Positions 24,301 to 35,053 of a stretch of 64,000 bases of DNA are shown one piece after another. The position numbers and the translations under genes were made by a program. How positions within the stretch are numbered: the stretch's first letter is position 1; each line of letters begins with the position of its first letter. The stretch comes from Glandiceps talaboti (Eukaryota > Hemichordata > Enteropneusta > Spengelidae), in assembly GCF_964340395.1 (NCBI RefSeq), contig NC_135563.1, forward strand, positions 14,393,151 through 14,457,150, given 5' to 3'. A model generated the notes under the pieces. That model had not been told where the DNA came from, searched no databases, and saw only the letters and a program-made list of their open reading frames with translations.

Positions 24301-27300
24301 TAGCACATCATATAAATTTAAAATTGTATGAGTGAATTCATTCTACAGCAAATTGCAACAACGTTCATATTTTATTAACCAAACAGGGGAACAATACTTC
24401 CCCTCGTCTTTCCCAGATATGGCATGTGTAGTGACCCATCAATGACACACATGTAGTAATTTCAAGTTTTGTATTTTGTATTACCAGTATTAGGGACAGA
24501 TCCACATTATTCTACAGGTGCATAAAGTATTAAAACTTCAACTGAAGGAGACAGGATTATTTTGAGAATTGATAGATACTTGGCTAGTATAGAGCTCTTC
24601 AACTGACATGTCTTAGCAAATTGAATATTTAACACATTGCCTGGCTGTGATTGCACTACACGTAGTTATGTATCAATTATTTCATGAGACTGAACGCCAA
24701 GAGAAATAGTTGCTACTGATACATTACAGTTTGAGGGGTAATATCATGCCTGTGATAGTGCCCGAATAAAGCCAGGCAATAAGGGTTTCATAACACATCA
24801 TATTATTTGGCACACAAAAAGTCATGATCTTTCCATAGTCAAAGCAAATTACCGGTACAACTGCCATGCTATATGAATAGTGCCCTAAGGGAAGTAGAAA
24901 ACAGATAGAGTCTGCTGTATTCAAATTAAGGTCACTACATGTATGGGTTTAAGTCTATACCACATGACACAATCTAAGCCAATCACTAACGACTGAGATA
25001 CACCGTGATGTGTCAGCGGAAAGATTTACCCTGACTTCTGAGAATATATCATTTCAATTCTTTATGTTTGTACATATACATAGCTTTGATGAATTGAATG
25101 AAAAAAATCTCACTGTCTTTTATTAACCGTTCGACAAGTACATTGCACAACTTAGTAATTCTGTTGGAATGAGAAGGTTTTGCATAAAAAATTTTGGGAT
25201 AGCATAATTCATGCAGTGTACATTATACATACTACATGTAGCTTTGCTTTTGCCAAGTGTACATGTACATGTATATCCAGAACATTGTTAGTCCCCGCGG
25301 ACGAAGTCCGGAACGGGGACTTATGGATTGGGTTCCGTCTGTCCGTCCGTGCGTCCGTGCGTCCGTCCGTCCGTCCGTCCGCAGCCGTTTCTTGGAGATG
25401 CCTGTACCGATTTTCTTCAAACTTGGTACAGGGGCAACATGCTATGGCATACATATGCACGTCAATTTGTTTTATGATACGATCCAATATGGCCGCCTAG
25501 CAGCCATTTTGTTTGCGAATTTTCCCTGTCTAAAGCCATAACTCAGACATGCTCACACAGATCTCATTCAGAGTTGGTATTAGGACAGTGTTCTATGGCA
25601 TATATGTGCATATTCATTGTTGTCATGATACGATCCAATATGGCCGCCTGGCAGCCATTTTGTTTGTGAATTTTCATGTCCAAAGCCATAACTTAGACAT
25701 GCTTGAACAGATCTCATTTAAAGTTGGTATTAGGACAGTGTTCTATGACATACATGTGCATATCCATTTTCATTGTGATACAATCCAATATGGCTGTCTG
25801 GCAGCCATTTTGTTTGCAAATTTTCCATGTCCAAAGCCATAACTCAGACATGCTTGAACAGATCTCATTCGAAGTTGGTATTAGGACAGTGTTCTATGAC
25901 ATACATTTGCATATCCATTTTCGTCATGATACGATCCAATATGGCTGCCTGGCAGCCATTTTGTTTGTGAATTTTCCATGTCCAAAGCCATAACTCAGAC
26001 ATGCTTGAACAGATCTCATTCAGAGTTGGTATTAGGACAGTGTTCTATGACATACATTTGCATATCCATTTTCATATTGATATGATCCCCCATACCCGAA
26101 CAATCCTTTCTTGTTGTAGGCATGTTCCATGTCCGACAAGCAGACACAACATATCTAAGTCTGTTTGATTTAGGTTCACAAGTGTTGTTGCGTGATCAGA
26201 GTAGTGCTAATTCCTTAAAACCCAATCATAGCGGGGACTATGTCATTCTCAATGGCTTGTTTAGTGTTAGTTTATCAACTATGTCAATTCTTTAGTATCT
26301 GCAATAGTATTTCATTTCACACTTCAGGGTCAAACTAGAATAAGAAGGTCAACATATTCTCACGAGCAGCACCTACAGTAATGCATGCATGGATTGGAAG
26401 TTATGGTGTCGACCAGAAGAATCAAATGATCATTCATTTCATCGCACCCCTACATTTTGTAGGTGGTAAAATTCTATTGATGGATGGTTTTTTCATCTTT
26501 TAAAACACTTTGATCAGGATTATTTCAATTATGTTCAATTATTTGACTAATTATGGTTTTAACTTTCATTAATTTTCCTTGGTTACCAAATTAACACCAC
26601 ATCCTTTGGCACCCAAAAAGTCATATTCTTTCTGTTGTCAAAGCAAATTGCCGATACAACTGCCAGGGTGCATGAATAGTGCCCTTGGTAAATAGTACAA
26701 AATGGTACTCACTCTATGCAAATTGAGGTCACTATGGGTTACATGTACTAGTCCATACCACATGACACAATCTAAGCCAATCGCTGAAGGCTGATACTAT
26801 ACAAGATACAACATTTAAATTTGTTACAACACATAATATGCAATCATATCCAACAGCAATACAAAACAGGCAGCTACATGTACATTGTACTGTCACCTAA
26901 TATATCACTTTCTATGTTATTATTAGGTTTAATTTTCCATGATTACCTAACGTATTACAAAATGTAATTGTAACCTACATAGGAGATGGGTATTAAAATA
27001 AAAAGATGGTATCATTATTGAATTTGCTCTCTGAAAATATCAAAAGTGCATCATCATATCTACATATTAGTTCATCCATGTATATGACATGCATCATGCT
27101 AAAATGAATTAACGTGGGCTTATCTGCATAACAAAATATAGAAATATACATGTAGTCCATTGGATAAATGAAATGGACACAGGGCATATTGTTAAGTTGT
27201 CTTGTATTGTACTAATAGGTGATATTCCCTCTAGTATTCATTACATCTTTGTGAATGACCACTGCAGTGTTTTCTGACGTACACCAATTTTGTAATACAG

Positions 27301-29532
27301 AAATTGAGAACCATAATTCTTGCTCTCAAAAAAACCCACTACGATTGTGAAATGTAATCAGTGACATGTTGATGATTCAAAATAGATGCACCCGTAATTT
27401 GAAAAACTGAACCTAATATAAATATCATAGAAAGTGACATATTAGGTGACAATAGCTGCCTATTTTGTATTTCTGTTCCATATGATTGCATATTACATGT
27501 TCTTTCAAATTTTAATGTCATACCTCAATTTTCATCTTGTATATTAATTATCAGATGAGAGTATTGAGGACATTTGCTGGGCAAATGAAGTGTGTATTGC
27601 CCACTGGTGATATATATCTGAAAATAAACACGTAGAGATGAAGCTTTTTTCCCTGCAGTTTTATTTCATTATTTTATCATTAATATTGTTAAAGGAATAA
27701 CAAATTATTAAAAAGAAAATTCTGACAATGATATCCGATGTTTGGTATTGAGGAAAATTTCAGTTTTAAATGTCAAATGTTTTTGAGTAATGTTGTGTTG
27801 GTGGATAACACCAGAACAGAGGTCTGAGGCGATTTTACTCCATAATAATAATACATTGCCAGACGCTACCAGTACTACCTTCAACTTTAATAACTGCACC
27901 ATTGTCAGTGAAAGAAAAGAAATGCCATCATTCAAATATGCATTTAGGAAAATAATATCAGCACATTTACTTTGCCAATTTTCGCATCTATATCATGCTT
28001 CAGTGTAAAAATTGAGTCTCAAAAGCAAAATTAGAGTAATATTTATCAAATAACTTTAATACCATACATGTACATGTATTGATCTCTTGGGTTCCATATT
28101 GGATATTTAAATAAAAATTGATTATTTTTACATACTAGTATATTTGATTAACTTGTACATAACATCTAATTCAGAGAAATGTTCATACAGAGAAAGAAAT
28201 ACATGTCCATTTATAAGACGAAAAAGGAAAATATATTTGGATCTTTACATTTTGTATATACTGTATGTAGATACATCAAACCATGATTAATAATAATGTA
28301 CATTGTAAACAAATGTAAGCAGTCGGGAATAGGAACCAAAGTGGAAATTATAGCAGCTCAATGAAAACAGTACACATGTATGTTTTTGGTGAAAATTGGT
28401 CCAAATAGGGGATTTGTGTGTGTGTGTTTTAGTGATCTTTTAGTGAATAACTCAACATTGTATGTGGTACATGTAGTGCGAGCTTTAGAATAGGATAGAA
28501 TCACAACTGCCACAACATCTGTAAAATGCGATAATTGACAACAGTAATTCCAAATAATGGTGCCACCATATTGATATCTGCATGCAGCCATACTGAAATC
28601 AGACTTACTGTGTTTTCTGTAATAGAAATGACACTGGAAAATAAGAATATTAATGTCATAAATCTTCTGTTTGAAGCATGTTTCTACATGCAGTATTATC
28701 ACATTGTTGTACTTGAACTTAAAGGTAGTCTCAAGTCAAGGACACCATACAACAAATAGTTTCACGGTTTTGTTGTTGTTTTATTCCAATGTGTGACTGG
28801 AAAGGAATCTGAACAATAGTGTCTGTGTGTCTGTATTAAATTCATTCCTGTAAGAATTCAAAGTGCAGTACTGTTGAAATTCAGTAGTGTGTATACAGGT
28901 CGGGTCCGTAACACTGCAACAATTTTTGTTTCACCTGTCATAGAGCATAGCAGCCCATTAAAGATGTCGTGAATGATTGAAACTGTTTGAACTTTCTGTA
29001 ATGAAATCTACTCTCAAAGAAATGAAAACATGAAATTAAGAGACAGATTGCATTATGATACACCGTTAAACCAGTGATGTATGATACCTGTGTGTATCAC
29101 ACACCTAAAACATATGGTCAGAATGTGTACCGTATGGGTAATTGATATGTGCCAGCAGGTCTCTCTACCCATAAATCTCAATGTAGATGTCATCTACAGA
29201 CATTTAATTGTTATTTCACTGGCCTTCAATTTATACAGCATACATGTAGAAATACTTCATCAAACCATGGTATATATTAAAATTAACCCAGGTTGAAATT
29301 TAACTCATTAACATGTTTAGGTACACTCAGATTGCAATGTTGTTAGTTTCACACTGACTTGACATATGACATTCTTATCACCCAAAATAGAAAATCATAT
29401 AAACCTGCATGTATGTGATAATGTTGTACTAACTGTATCATATATAGATCATGTACAGTTGAAAAGTTCAAATCACGGCTTGATTCCCTTCAGAATTGAA
29501 GAGGAAAAATCATGAAATTAAAAACCAGAATA

Positions 29533-29583
<51 letters not shown>

Positions 29584-29693
29584 GTCTGTCTGTCTGCCAG
29601 TCTGTCTGTATTGTGTGTGTATGTGTGTGTATGTATGTATGTATGTATGTATGTATGTATGTATGTATGTATGTATGTATGTCTGTCTGTCTG

Positions 29694-29725
<32 letters not shown>

Positions 29726-29802
29726 TGTATGTATGTATGTCTTTCTGTCCGCCTGCCTGTGTCTGTTTGTCTGTCTGTCTGTCTATCTACATTCTGTATC
29801 TA

Positions 29803-29849
<47 letters not shown>

Positions 29850-32800
29850 GGCTGGCTGGCTGGCTGTCTGTCTGGCTGGCTGTCTGTCTGTCTATGGTGC
29901 ACAATTATGATGGTATGAAGGTATTTATAATATACATGTATGTGTATATACATGTACTGACATAGACATGTGTTTAATATATTTATATATATACAAAATG
30001 TATGTCTGTTTGCATGTATATAATTATAAAAATGAAATACATGATAGACCCCTTCATGATGACATGTCAATTGAGTGAACAACGACAAAAGGAAACTAGT
30101 GTTCATTGATTGCTGATTAGATTTCAATCAAGTCAGTTCTGATTTAAAAGAGACATATTTCACTATAACAACAAACTGTTAGGAATTCCTATGATATGCT
30201 CTCTAGAAATACTTAACATGCCAGATTGGGAAAGGAGGTCAGTTACTGTTGCCCCTGGCGATGTGCATTTGGAGACAAGTAATGATGTATGCATTCTGTG
30301 CTTCCTTCAATGCCATTGATTATAATGTCTCCAAAGTATTAATTTCTAAAAAATTGAATTTATCATGAAGCCATGAAAATTATATATTTGTCCAATTTGT
30401 AATTGTTGTTTTTAAGTTTTTAAGATATTGATTTTGATGAACATGACCATATACATGGTCATCAACCTAATCTTTAATTTGATGACACTGTGATGTACTG
30501 TACTAAGTCCCGTTTCTGCAAGCCACTTTCCTGTCTAAATCGCATTTACAGATTCTTAATTTCCTGTATCTTTGTATAATATATCACTCTAATTATACAC
30601 ATAGTGTGCTAGAATCAGAGAAACTATTTAGATATTATACCATGCACAAGCCAAGTTATTGTCTTTGAACAAAAAATATGGATTACACACCCTGGTTGTT
30701 CTGAGTCACGACATATTGTGCCTTCTCATATTATTAGTTAAAATGTTCCAATTAGCCATTATTTACGTTCCCGATTTTTCATAAATTATGCTTGAGGAGG
30801 TATAATTATATTATTCCCAAATATTTTAAGGCAAGGAAACACTCATGACTACATGTAGTAGTAACATAACTTTATGTAAGTTTATGAGTATTTTCCGACA
30901 ATTTGGAACATTTTGACTCGTATTTCAAGCACCGCAGCACAGACACAGACACAGGTCGTCATGATGTAGAACAATCTGGGTATATAATCCCTATTTCCTG
31001 TTCAAAGACAAGCATGTGCTCTAGGTATAATGTATATTGAAGAGGTTATATAGACATGTACATTTAGAAGAAATTTTCACCAAAATTGAGTCTTCTAGTA
31101 TATAATGTATGTTCTCGTTGAGAAGGAGAAAACAAATGTACACGTATGTACATCATATTTAAATTTGTATCTTGAATGGTTGAAAATATTATGATCACAT
31201 GGCATCATTATATATGTACATGTATAGCACTAGTAACTTGATGATATTTCAAATATAATGATAAAATATTTATTTTGGATATCTGTACCCATATACATCT
31301 TATATGTAACCAAATACCCAGAAAATCACATGTAGAAATACATGTCTCAAGGTGAACAAACTCTTGCCCTTTGATCGACAAATTGTTTGACATACAAATA
31401 GAACGTACACAATATTTTCCAAGTATCACATAACATCATAATACATTAGTACAATTGAAATAGAATATCGGTTTTGATACATTTAGTATGATAGTTTTAC
31501 AATTGTGTAATATGGTATTTTTTTACAAATGTATGTCGTGAAAGACATTATCGTATCGGGCATGGCATCAAGTTTGATTTGTTTAGTATGTGACAGGTTT
31601 ATATTTGATATGATATTGAAAACGAAGTATTAGTTGAACTAAAAATATCAGATACTAGTACTATATTTAATCTGCAAAAAAATGTAACCTTTGATGTCAG
31701 TGCCTGGAGCAATATGGACGTGTAGCCTTCTGTGCTCACAGCAGATGTTGCTAAAGCAAATTAATGTTATGGAACATACAAATGTAGATGAATAGGCCTC
31801 ACAGGCTACTACAAAATACCAAGGATTGGCTTGTGCAGGAGTTTGTATTTCTGTTTACATGTCCTTTTTATGAAATGCAACTTTAAAAGCAATGGTGATT
31901 TGAAATACATACAATTTGTATTATTGATTGGCAAAAATTTATGATTTGTAATGATAATATACATGTAACTTATAAGATGTTCTTAATGGAAACTTATCCA
32001 TGACCTTTTGGCTCCTATAGTATTAGAAGGAGCTTTGGGAATTTCTGTCTGTCCAGCTGTCCTTCCAAGTTCCAGCTCTTTTCAGAGGGAGCATAAGGAA
32101 TTTTTGTCCATTTGTCCGGCTCCTACATGTATCAGTTGGAGCTTAACTTTCTGTCCATCTGTCCATCCTTCTGGCTGGTATCAGATGGAATCCTGTCCAT
32201 TCATCCATCCATCCATCTATCTGTGCCTCCTTCTATCTGTCCAACCATCTGTCTGTTTGTCTGTTTATACCAACAGTATATTTAAGTTACTGATGCATTG
32301 CAGACATATTTATTAACATGAAATTAATATTTGTCTCCAGAACTTGAACAAGAATCACCTATTATCAACTGGAGTTTGGAACTGACAGAAAGACTAGGAA
32401 GTCGGATGTTTGCATTATGGAATAGAACAGCTGGAGATTGTTTATTAGACTCTGTTCTACAGGCTACATGGGGTGTGTTTGATAAAGAGAATACCCTAAG
32501 AAGAGCTCTGGGTGATAGTTTGAATGCTGGTGCTGCAAGGTAAGGCTATACTGATGGACAGGACTGATCACAATCAATGTAATGAATCTGAATAAATCAT
32601 TGGTTCACCGATGTGCTGTCAGTCTTGTGTGTCCGAGCTTATTAATCCTCTGACTACCAGCGGTAGTTGTCTGTACACTAAAAAACTACATGTCGAGCAA
32701 AACACGATTAAAAAAAGACAATTCATGGTAATTTTCTCTGCTCTGTCAACATATATAATTATACATTCATATTTCATACAATGAACACTACCAGTACATT

Positions 32801-33868
32801 ACATGATACATATTGTATCTACAGATTTCTATACCATGTTGATTACTTGTCTTGTATCAATACTTAATGATGTACTGTTTTCTAGATTTTATGCAAGATG
32901 GAAAGACTATGAGAGAATGCAAGCTGAGAACTTACAGTACAGTTTAGATGATGAGCAATGGCAGCAAGATTGGACCATCATGTTAAGTCTTGCTAGTCAA
33001 CCTGGGGCAGCTCTAGAACAAACACATATCTTTGCTTTGGCTCATATACTAAGAAGGCCTATCATAGTGTATGGCGTCAAATTCATTAAAAGCTTCCGTG
33101 GAGAAACACTGGGTTATGCAAGATTTCAAGGTAGGATATCTAACGACGACAACAACAACAACAACAACAATAACAACAACAATAACAACACCACCACTTA
33201 GCCCCTCTATGTGTGCTGTTATTTTCTTTACTTTATTGCAGTTTTAAACTTCAGTTTGTACAAAGCACTGAGACGCATATGTAGCGTTTTCTTATAAGAA
33301 ATAAAATAATAATAATAATAATGATAATAATAACAACAACAACAACAACCCCCACATATGGCTAACTACACTTCCCTTTCCATTTCAATGTCATAAATGA
33401 TTTTTGAAATAAAACATTATTCCTCCCTCCATCCCTCCCTCCCTCCCTCCCTGCTGTTATAAATGGGGTTCAATATGTAATGTAAGTTAACCTTGATGGT
33501 AGACTACACACACCTGTACTTCTGTACCACATGTCCAGATATCATACTCCTGATCATTACGTTTCAGAAACTAACACTCTTCGCTTAGAGATTAGACTAC
33601 ATATTTGCAAATGTCAATTTCATGCTTTAGTTATTTTCACTAAATAATGAATTACGTGTACTAATAAAACTGTAAAGCTGTATTTATATTCTTATCAAGT
33701 GAATCTACACGATGATAATCACACACAATTTTGTCATCAATATTCCAAATATAGATTTATGAATATGTTAATGTGGATTTTCATTTTTAGCACAGTTACT
33801 GAACTGAAGAGTTCAGCACTGCTATATATATATGGGCATGGAGAAGTGTCTGTCTGTCTGTCTGTCAA

Positions 33869-33901
<33 letters not shown>

Positions 33902-35053
33902 AAATGACTTAAAGTCAAAAACCGCAGAACCAATTTCTTTAATAATTGGTGTTGATGTTACTTTGGGTGTCGAGTTTGAAATTGTTCAAATCAAAATGAT
34001 CGCACCACAGGTATATGTTTTGGGTCAAACAATTTTCTGGTGATAAGGTATTGCAAATGTAATTCACAAATTACCTACATGATTAATTTTAGGTAAAGAT
34101 TAAAAAACCTAACTTCTGGATATTAAACATATTTCAACCATTATCAGTGTACTGAATACACCTTTTGTAACTGATGAGATTTGCATATTCTTTCTCATAA
34201 AGGAGTGTATCTGCCGCTTCTATGGGAGTCCAGTTTCTGTTGGAAAAGTCCTGTTGCCCTTGGATACACAAGAGGACACTTCTCAGCCCTTGTTCCCATG
34301 GAGATGGATACAGATAGCAACCTTGGTGCTGGTGCATATGTGGATAGTGTAGACGATGTTCAAATTACTTACTTACCTTTGACTGACAGTGAGGGCAAAC
34401 TTCTACCAGTCCATTTCATCACTGCTGCTGAGGTGAGCTCACAGAATTGTTTTCAGTCCTACTAGTTTCTAGTACAACTCGTAACACCAAAGTAAAGAGT
34501 TTTCTTATGTACCACAATCTTTTATAGCATCCATATCAAGTGTAAAAGTGTACTCTTTCATTTGCTAATTTTACCACATGAGAAAGGCCACATGCTAGGC
34601 TTGTAAATAAACCAAATGAAACAGTATACTTTTACACTTGATATGAATGCTATAAAGGAGTGTAGCACACAGAGAAAATGCTTCACTTCAGTGTTACTAG
34701 TTGTAATTTTTAGCACAAGTGAAAGACTTAATGTCTGCGTGTACAAATCAGAGGGAATTGTGGGGTATACAGCTTTATACTCTGCTGTGTATAATATTTT
34801 GGAGGGGGCTAAGTGCATCCCCTCCCCTAGTGGTCGGTCCACCAAACTGCAAACCAAACATAGATTTTATGTTGATTGATTTCAGATTGGAACAGAAGAG
34901 AGACTTCTGCATGAGTGGATGGACTGTATGGTGACAGAAGGCGGCAATTTGGTTGCTCAACAAGTAGTGAACAAGAGAAAACGACCTGAAAAAGTTAGTC
35001 AAATGTTAGATGAATGGTTAGAGAGGTATCGTAAGATGAGTCGAAGAACTTGA
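17282..35053 (+). CDS. ZRANB1: ZRANB1/TRABID-type OTU deubiquitinase, six exons
   Basis: A 673-residue cysteine protease of the A20/OTU family. The human orthologue cuts K29-, K33- and K63-linked ubiquitin chains and acts in Wnt signalling. Three NZF zinc fingers come first: Cys 9/12/23/26, 70/73/84/87 and 131/134/145/148, each with a T-[FY]-x-N-W core for ubiquitin binding. An ankyrin-type ubiquitin-binding domain follows (about 245-345, DWLFLNACIGVVE, TLVHLAIRF). The OTU domain has catalytic Cys427 in NRTAGDCLLDS and His567 in GYTRGHFSALV. Exons are 17,282-18,389, 19,361-19,432, 32,341-32,539, 32,886-33,130, 34,203-34,432 and 34,886-35,053. All junctions keep frame with GT-AG. The human protein is 708 residues; this one ends MSRRT without the acidic tail. 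The first ATG is 17,282. An in-frame extension upstream lacks any ATG. Confidence 0.96.
18552..18665. repeat. Two interleaved inverted-repeat pairs in intron 1
   Basis: TTTCCATTGTGTGG (18,552) is complementary to CCATACAATGGAAA (18,624). AGGGAGTCTTCTGTG (18,573) is complementary to CACAAAGACTCCCT (18,652). The order A-B-A'-B' crosses, so both pairs could form at once only as a pseudoknot. A nested or broken MITE is another reading. Confidence 0.45.
18785..18945. mobile_element. Possible tail fragment of the Penelope-like family
   Basis: CACAAAATTGATAATTGTTA and the following CTTGAAATTTTTGACGAATG parallel the tail at about 600-640 (CACAAACTTGAAAATTGTTA, then CCTGAAATTTTCGAC). Same plus-strand orientation as that copy, inside ZRANB1 intron 1. 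Only about 40 bp support this. Confidence 0.4.
19361..19432 (+). CDS. ZRANB1: ZRANB1 exon 2 (72 bp)
   Basis: Acceptor TTTAAATCAG, donor AAAG|GTAAGT. Codes IEDFPSSVRNQLFDESLDRD and VQK, matching human IEDLPPTVQEKLFDEVLDRD. Confidence 0.94.
19503..20025. mobile_element. Long foldback element (~220-bp inverted arms)
   Basis: Left arm from GAATGGCTATGTTAAAATTC (19,503) and right arm ending GAATTTTAACATAGCCACTC (20,025) are reverse complements over most of about 220 bp. This includes the paired poly-C (about 19,544) and poly-G (about 19,965) runs and an inner CTGCATTTGAAGTCAAA block. The left arm has about 15 bp missing relative to the right. A loop of about 65 bp separates the arms. No transposase is present. 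It fits a foldback or long-TIR MITE. I see no clear target duplication. Confidence 0.8.
21160..21553 (+). CDS. Putative nested two-exon micropeptide gene, 43 aa
   Basis: Lies within ZRANB1 intron 2, on the same strand. Exon 1 coding part is ATGAGAGCTG (21,160-21,169) followed by donor GTAAATAC. Acceptor GTATTTTTCAG precedes exon 2 (21,432-21,553), which ends in TGA. The join restores a Gly codon and gives 43 residues: a polar N-terminal part with QSVADEPTPSHEMS, a basic KKKVKP, and a hydrophobic end PDIPVLVIIVT. An AATAAA follows 38 bp after the stop. CpG-richer sequence at about 20,230-21,130 could be its promoter. I do not recognise the family. An alternative is the end of a longer gene or a chance arrangement. 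A normal start, intron, stop and poly(A) signal together make a real small gene plausible. Confidence 0.5.
21591..21596 (+). promoter_or_regulatory. Poly(A) signal AATAAA
   Basis: Canonical AATAAA just after the stop of the putative micropeptide gene, followed by a T-rich, TGTTG/TTTTCTG-containing stretch. In ZRANB1 it is intronic, so its use would end that transcript early. Confidence 0.5.
21620..23940. other. ZRANB1 intron 2, no gene seen
   Basis: AT-rich intron sequence with a G-rich run near 21,728. No splice-bounded conserved exon or clear repeat boundary recognised. Confidence 0.4.
23955..24185 (+). mobile_element. Degenerate relative of the pearl/HINE-like family
   Basis: Contains, in order, GTCTATTTGTCTGTTC, a CAAACCTAATACAAAGGTGA block, GTACTTTGTTTCACAATAT and GAATGGCAGCCATC. 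This is the order seen in the element at 25,291 and in the minus-strand copies at 44.7, 47.8 and 59.1 kb. Confidence 0.5.
24792..25005 (+). repeat. Direct repeat copy 1 (~210 bp)
   Basis: Shares with 26,593-26,798 the blocks TTTGGCAC.CAAAAAGTCAT, GTCAAAGCAAATT, GATACAACTGCCA-like, GAATAGTGCCCT and ACCACATGACACAATCTAAG. The two copies bracket the pearl-like element. Confidence 0.7.
25291..25320 (+). other. Terminal hairpin of the pearl-like element
   Basis: GTCCCCG pairs with CGGGGAC, and inside it GGAC pairs with GTCC around a GAA loop, leaving an asymmetric C/GGAA internal loop. The stem contains the same GTCC word that is amplified in the adjacent microsatellite. Confidence 0.75.
25520..26085 (+). 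repeat. ~150-bp tandem core repeats
   Basis: Four units, with AAAGCCATAACT at about 25,532, 25,682, 25,833 and 25,984. Each carries CAGATCTCATT, GTTGGTATTAGGACAGTGTT and CAATATGGC. They are mildly diverged. Reading frames across them are not coding. Confidence 0.85.
26593..26798 (+). repeat. Direct repeat copy 2 (~210 bp)
   Basis: Second, diverged copy of 24,792-25,005, in the same orientation and about 1.8 kb away, on the far side of the pearl-like element. Confidence 0.7.
26832..27495. mobile_element. Foldback with ~95-bp inverted arms
   Basis: ATAATATGCAATCATAT...GGCAGCTA...TGTCACCTAATAT (26,832-26,938) is the inverse complement of ATTAGGTGACA...TAGCTGCC...ATATGATTGCATATTA (27,401-27,495). 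One arm has a 13-bp insertion (CATGTACATTGTA region). About 460 bp lies between them, with no coding content. Likely a MITE or two opposite copies of one repeat. Confidence 0.65.
27500..29530. other. ZRANB1 intron 2, no gene seen
   Basis: AT-rich intronic DNA with frequent ACATGTA words. No exon, RNA gene or element boundary recognised. Confidence 0.4.
29532..29900. repeat. Compound (CTGT)n / (ATGT)n / (CTGG)n microsatellite
   Basis: Blocks of CTGT, ATGT, CTGT and CTGG/CTGT alternate over about 370 bp. All long frames here (SVCL, YVCM) are period artefacts. Confidence 0.95.
29901..32005. other. ZRANB1 intron 2, no gene seen
   Basis: AT-rich intronic DNA. No coding or structural signal recognised. 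Confidence 0.4.
32008..32280 (+). repeat. Degenerate hairpin plus CTGTCC repeats
   Basis: Three diverged copies of a short dyad (GGCTCCTATAGTATTAGAAG then GAGC; AGCTCTTTTCAGAGGGAGC; GGCTCCTACATGTATCAGTT then GGAGC). Each is followed by CTGTCC-type words. A hairpin beside a tetranucleotide run repeats the plan of the pearl-like ends. It lies just before ZRANB1 exon 3. Confidence 0.5.
32341..32539 (+). CDS. ZRANB1: ZRANB1 exon 3 (OTU catalytic cysteine)
   Basis: Acceptor TTTGTCTCCAG, donor GCAAG|GTAAGG. Carries INWSLELTERLGSRMFALWN and the catalytic GDC. Confidence 0.96.
32886..33130 (+). CDS. ZRANB1: ZRANB1 exon 4 (OTU domain)
   Basis: Acceptor TGTTTTCTAG, donor TTTCAAG|GTAGGA. Codes FYARWKDYERM through LASQPGAALEQTHIFALAHI and GETLGYARFQG, closely matching the human OTU domain. 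Confidence 0.96.
33147..33350. repeat. (AAC)n and (AAT)n trinucleotide runs
   Basis: ACAACA runs at 33,147-33,198 directly follow ZRANB1 exon 4. Reading through its donor would give a poly-Asn/Thr tail. AATAAT and AACAAC runs are at 33,302-33,350. A (CCTC)n run follows near 33,425. Confidence 0.85.
33843..34045 (+). mobile_element. (CTGT)n followed by pearl-like left end
   Basis: A CTGT array (33,847-33,901) follows TATATATGGGCATGG. It is followed by unique sequence of the kind AAAACCGCAGAACCAATTTC. The tetranucleotide-plus-core order resembles the 25.3-kb element, but no tandem core or end hairpin is seen. Possibly a truncated member of another subfamily. Confidence 0.35.
34203..34432 (+). 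CDS. ZRANB1: ZRANB1 exon 5 (OTU catalytic histidine)
   Basis: Acceptor TTTCTCATAAAG, donor GCTGAG|GTGAGC. Codes GVYLPLLWESSFCWKSP, GYTRGHFSALV and ITYLPLTDSEGKLLPVHF. Confidence 0.96.
34520..34657. mobile_element. Short foldback MITE in the last ZRANB1 intron
   Basis: Left arm 34,520-34,564 and right arm 34,613-34,657 are 45-nt reverse complements with about four mismatches (TTTATAGCATCCATATCAAG against CTTGATATGAATGCTATAAA). The loop is 48 nt. Confidence 0.75.
34886..35053 (+). CDS. ZRANB1: ZRANB1 exon 6 (C-terminus)
   Basis: Acceptor TTGATTTCAG. Codes IGTEERLLHEWMDCMVTEGG and LDEWLERYRKMSRRT, then TGA. The acidic tail of the human protein is missing. I looked for a continuation and found none that keeps frame. 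Confidence 0.92.
   Translation: MGTEERLLHEWMDCMVTEGGNLVAQQVVNKRKRPEKVSQMLDEWLERYRKMSRRT

Larger units (their letters stand above)
25291..26238 (+). mobile_element. Pearl/HINE-like non-autonomous element
   Basis: The ends are GTCCCCGC and GCGGGGAC (8-bp inverted). A 30-nt hairpin forms the left end. A GTCCGTCC microsatellite (25,348-25,382; ACGG on the other strand) follows. Then come about four tandem units of about 150 bp, with CAATATGGC and GGCAGCCATTTTGTTTG cores. A unique right end of about 150 bp finishes it. A tetranucleotide run plus ~150-bp core repeats plus a terminal hairpin is the layout described for bivalve pearl elements and Helitron-related HINEs. No transposase or Rep/helicase is encoded. 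The class assignment is inference from architecture. Confidence 0.7.

Noticed and set aside
25291-25320. Hammerhead ribozyme (GGAC-GAA-GTCC resembles part of a core)
   Set aside because: The required CUGANGA and GAAA core strands around stem II are not present. The sequence is explained by nested inverted repeats.
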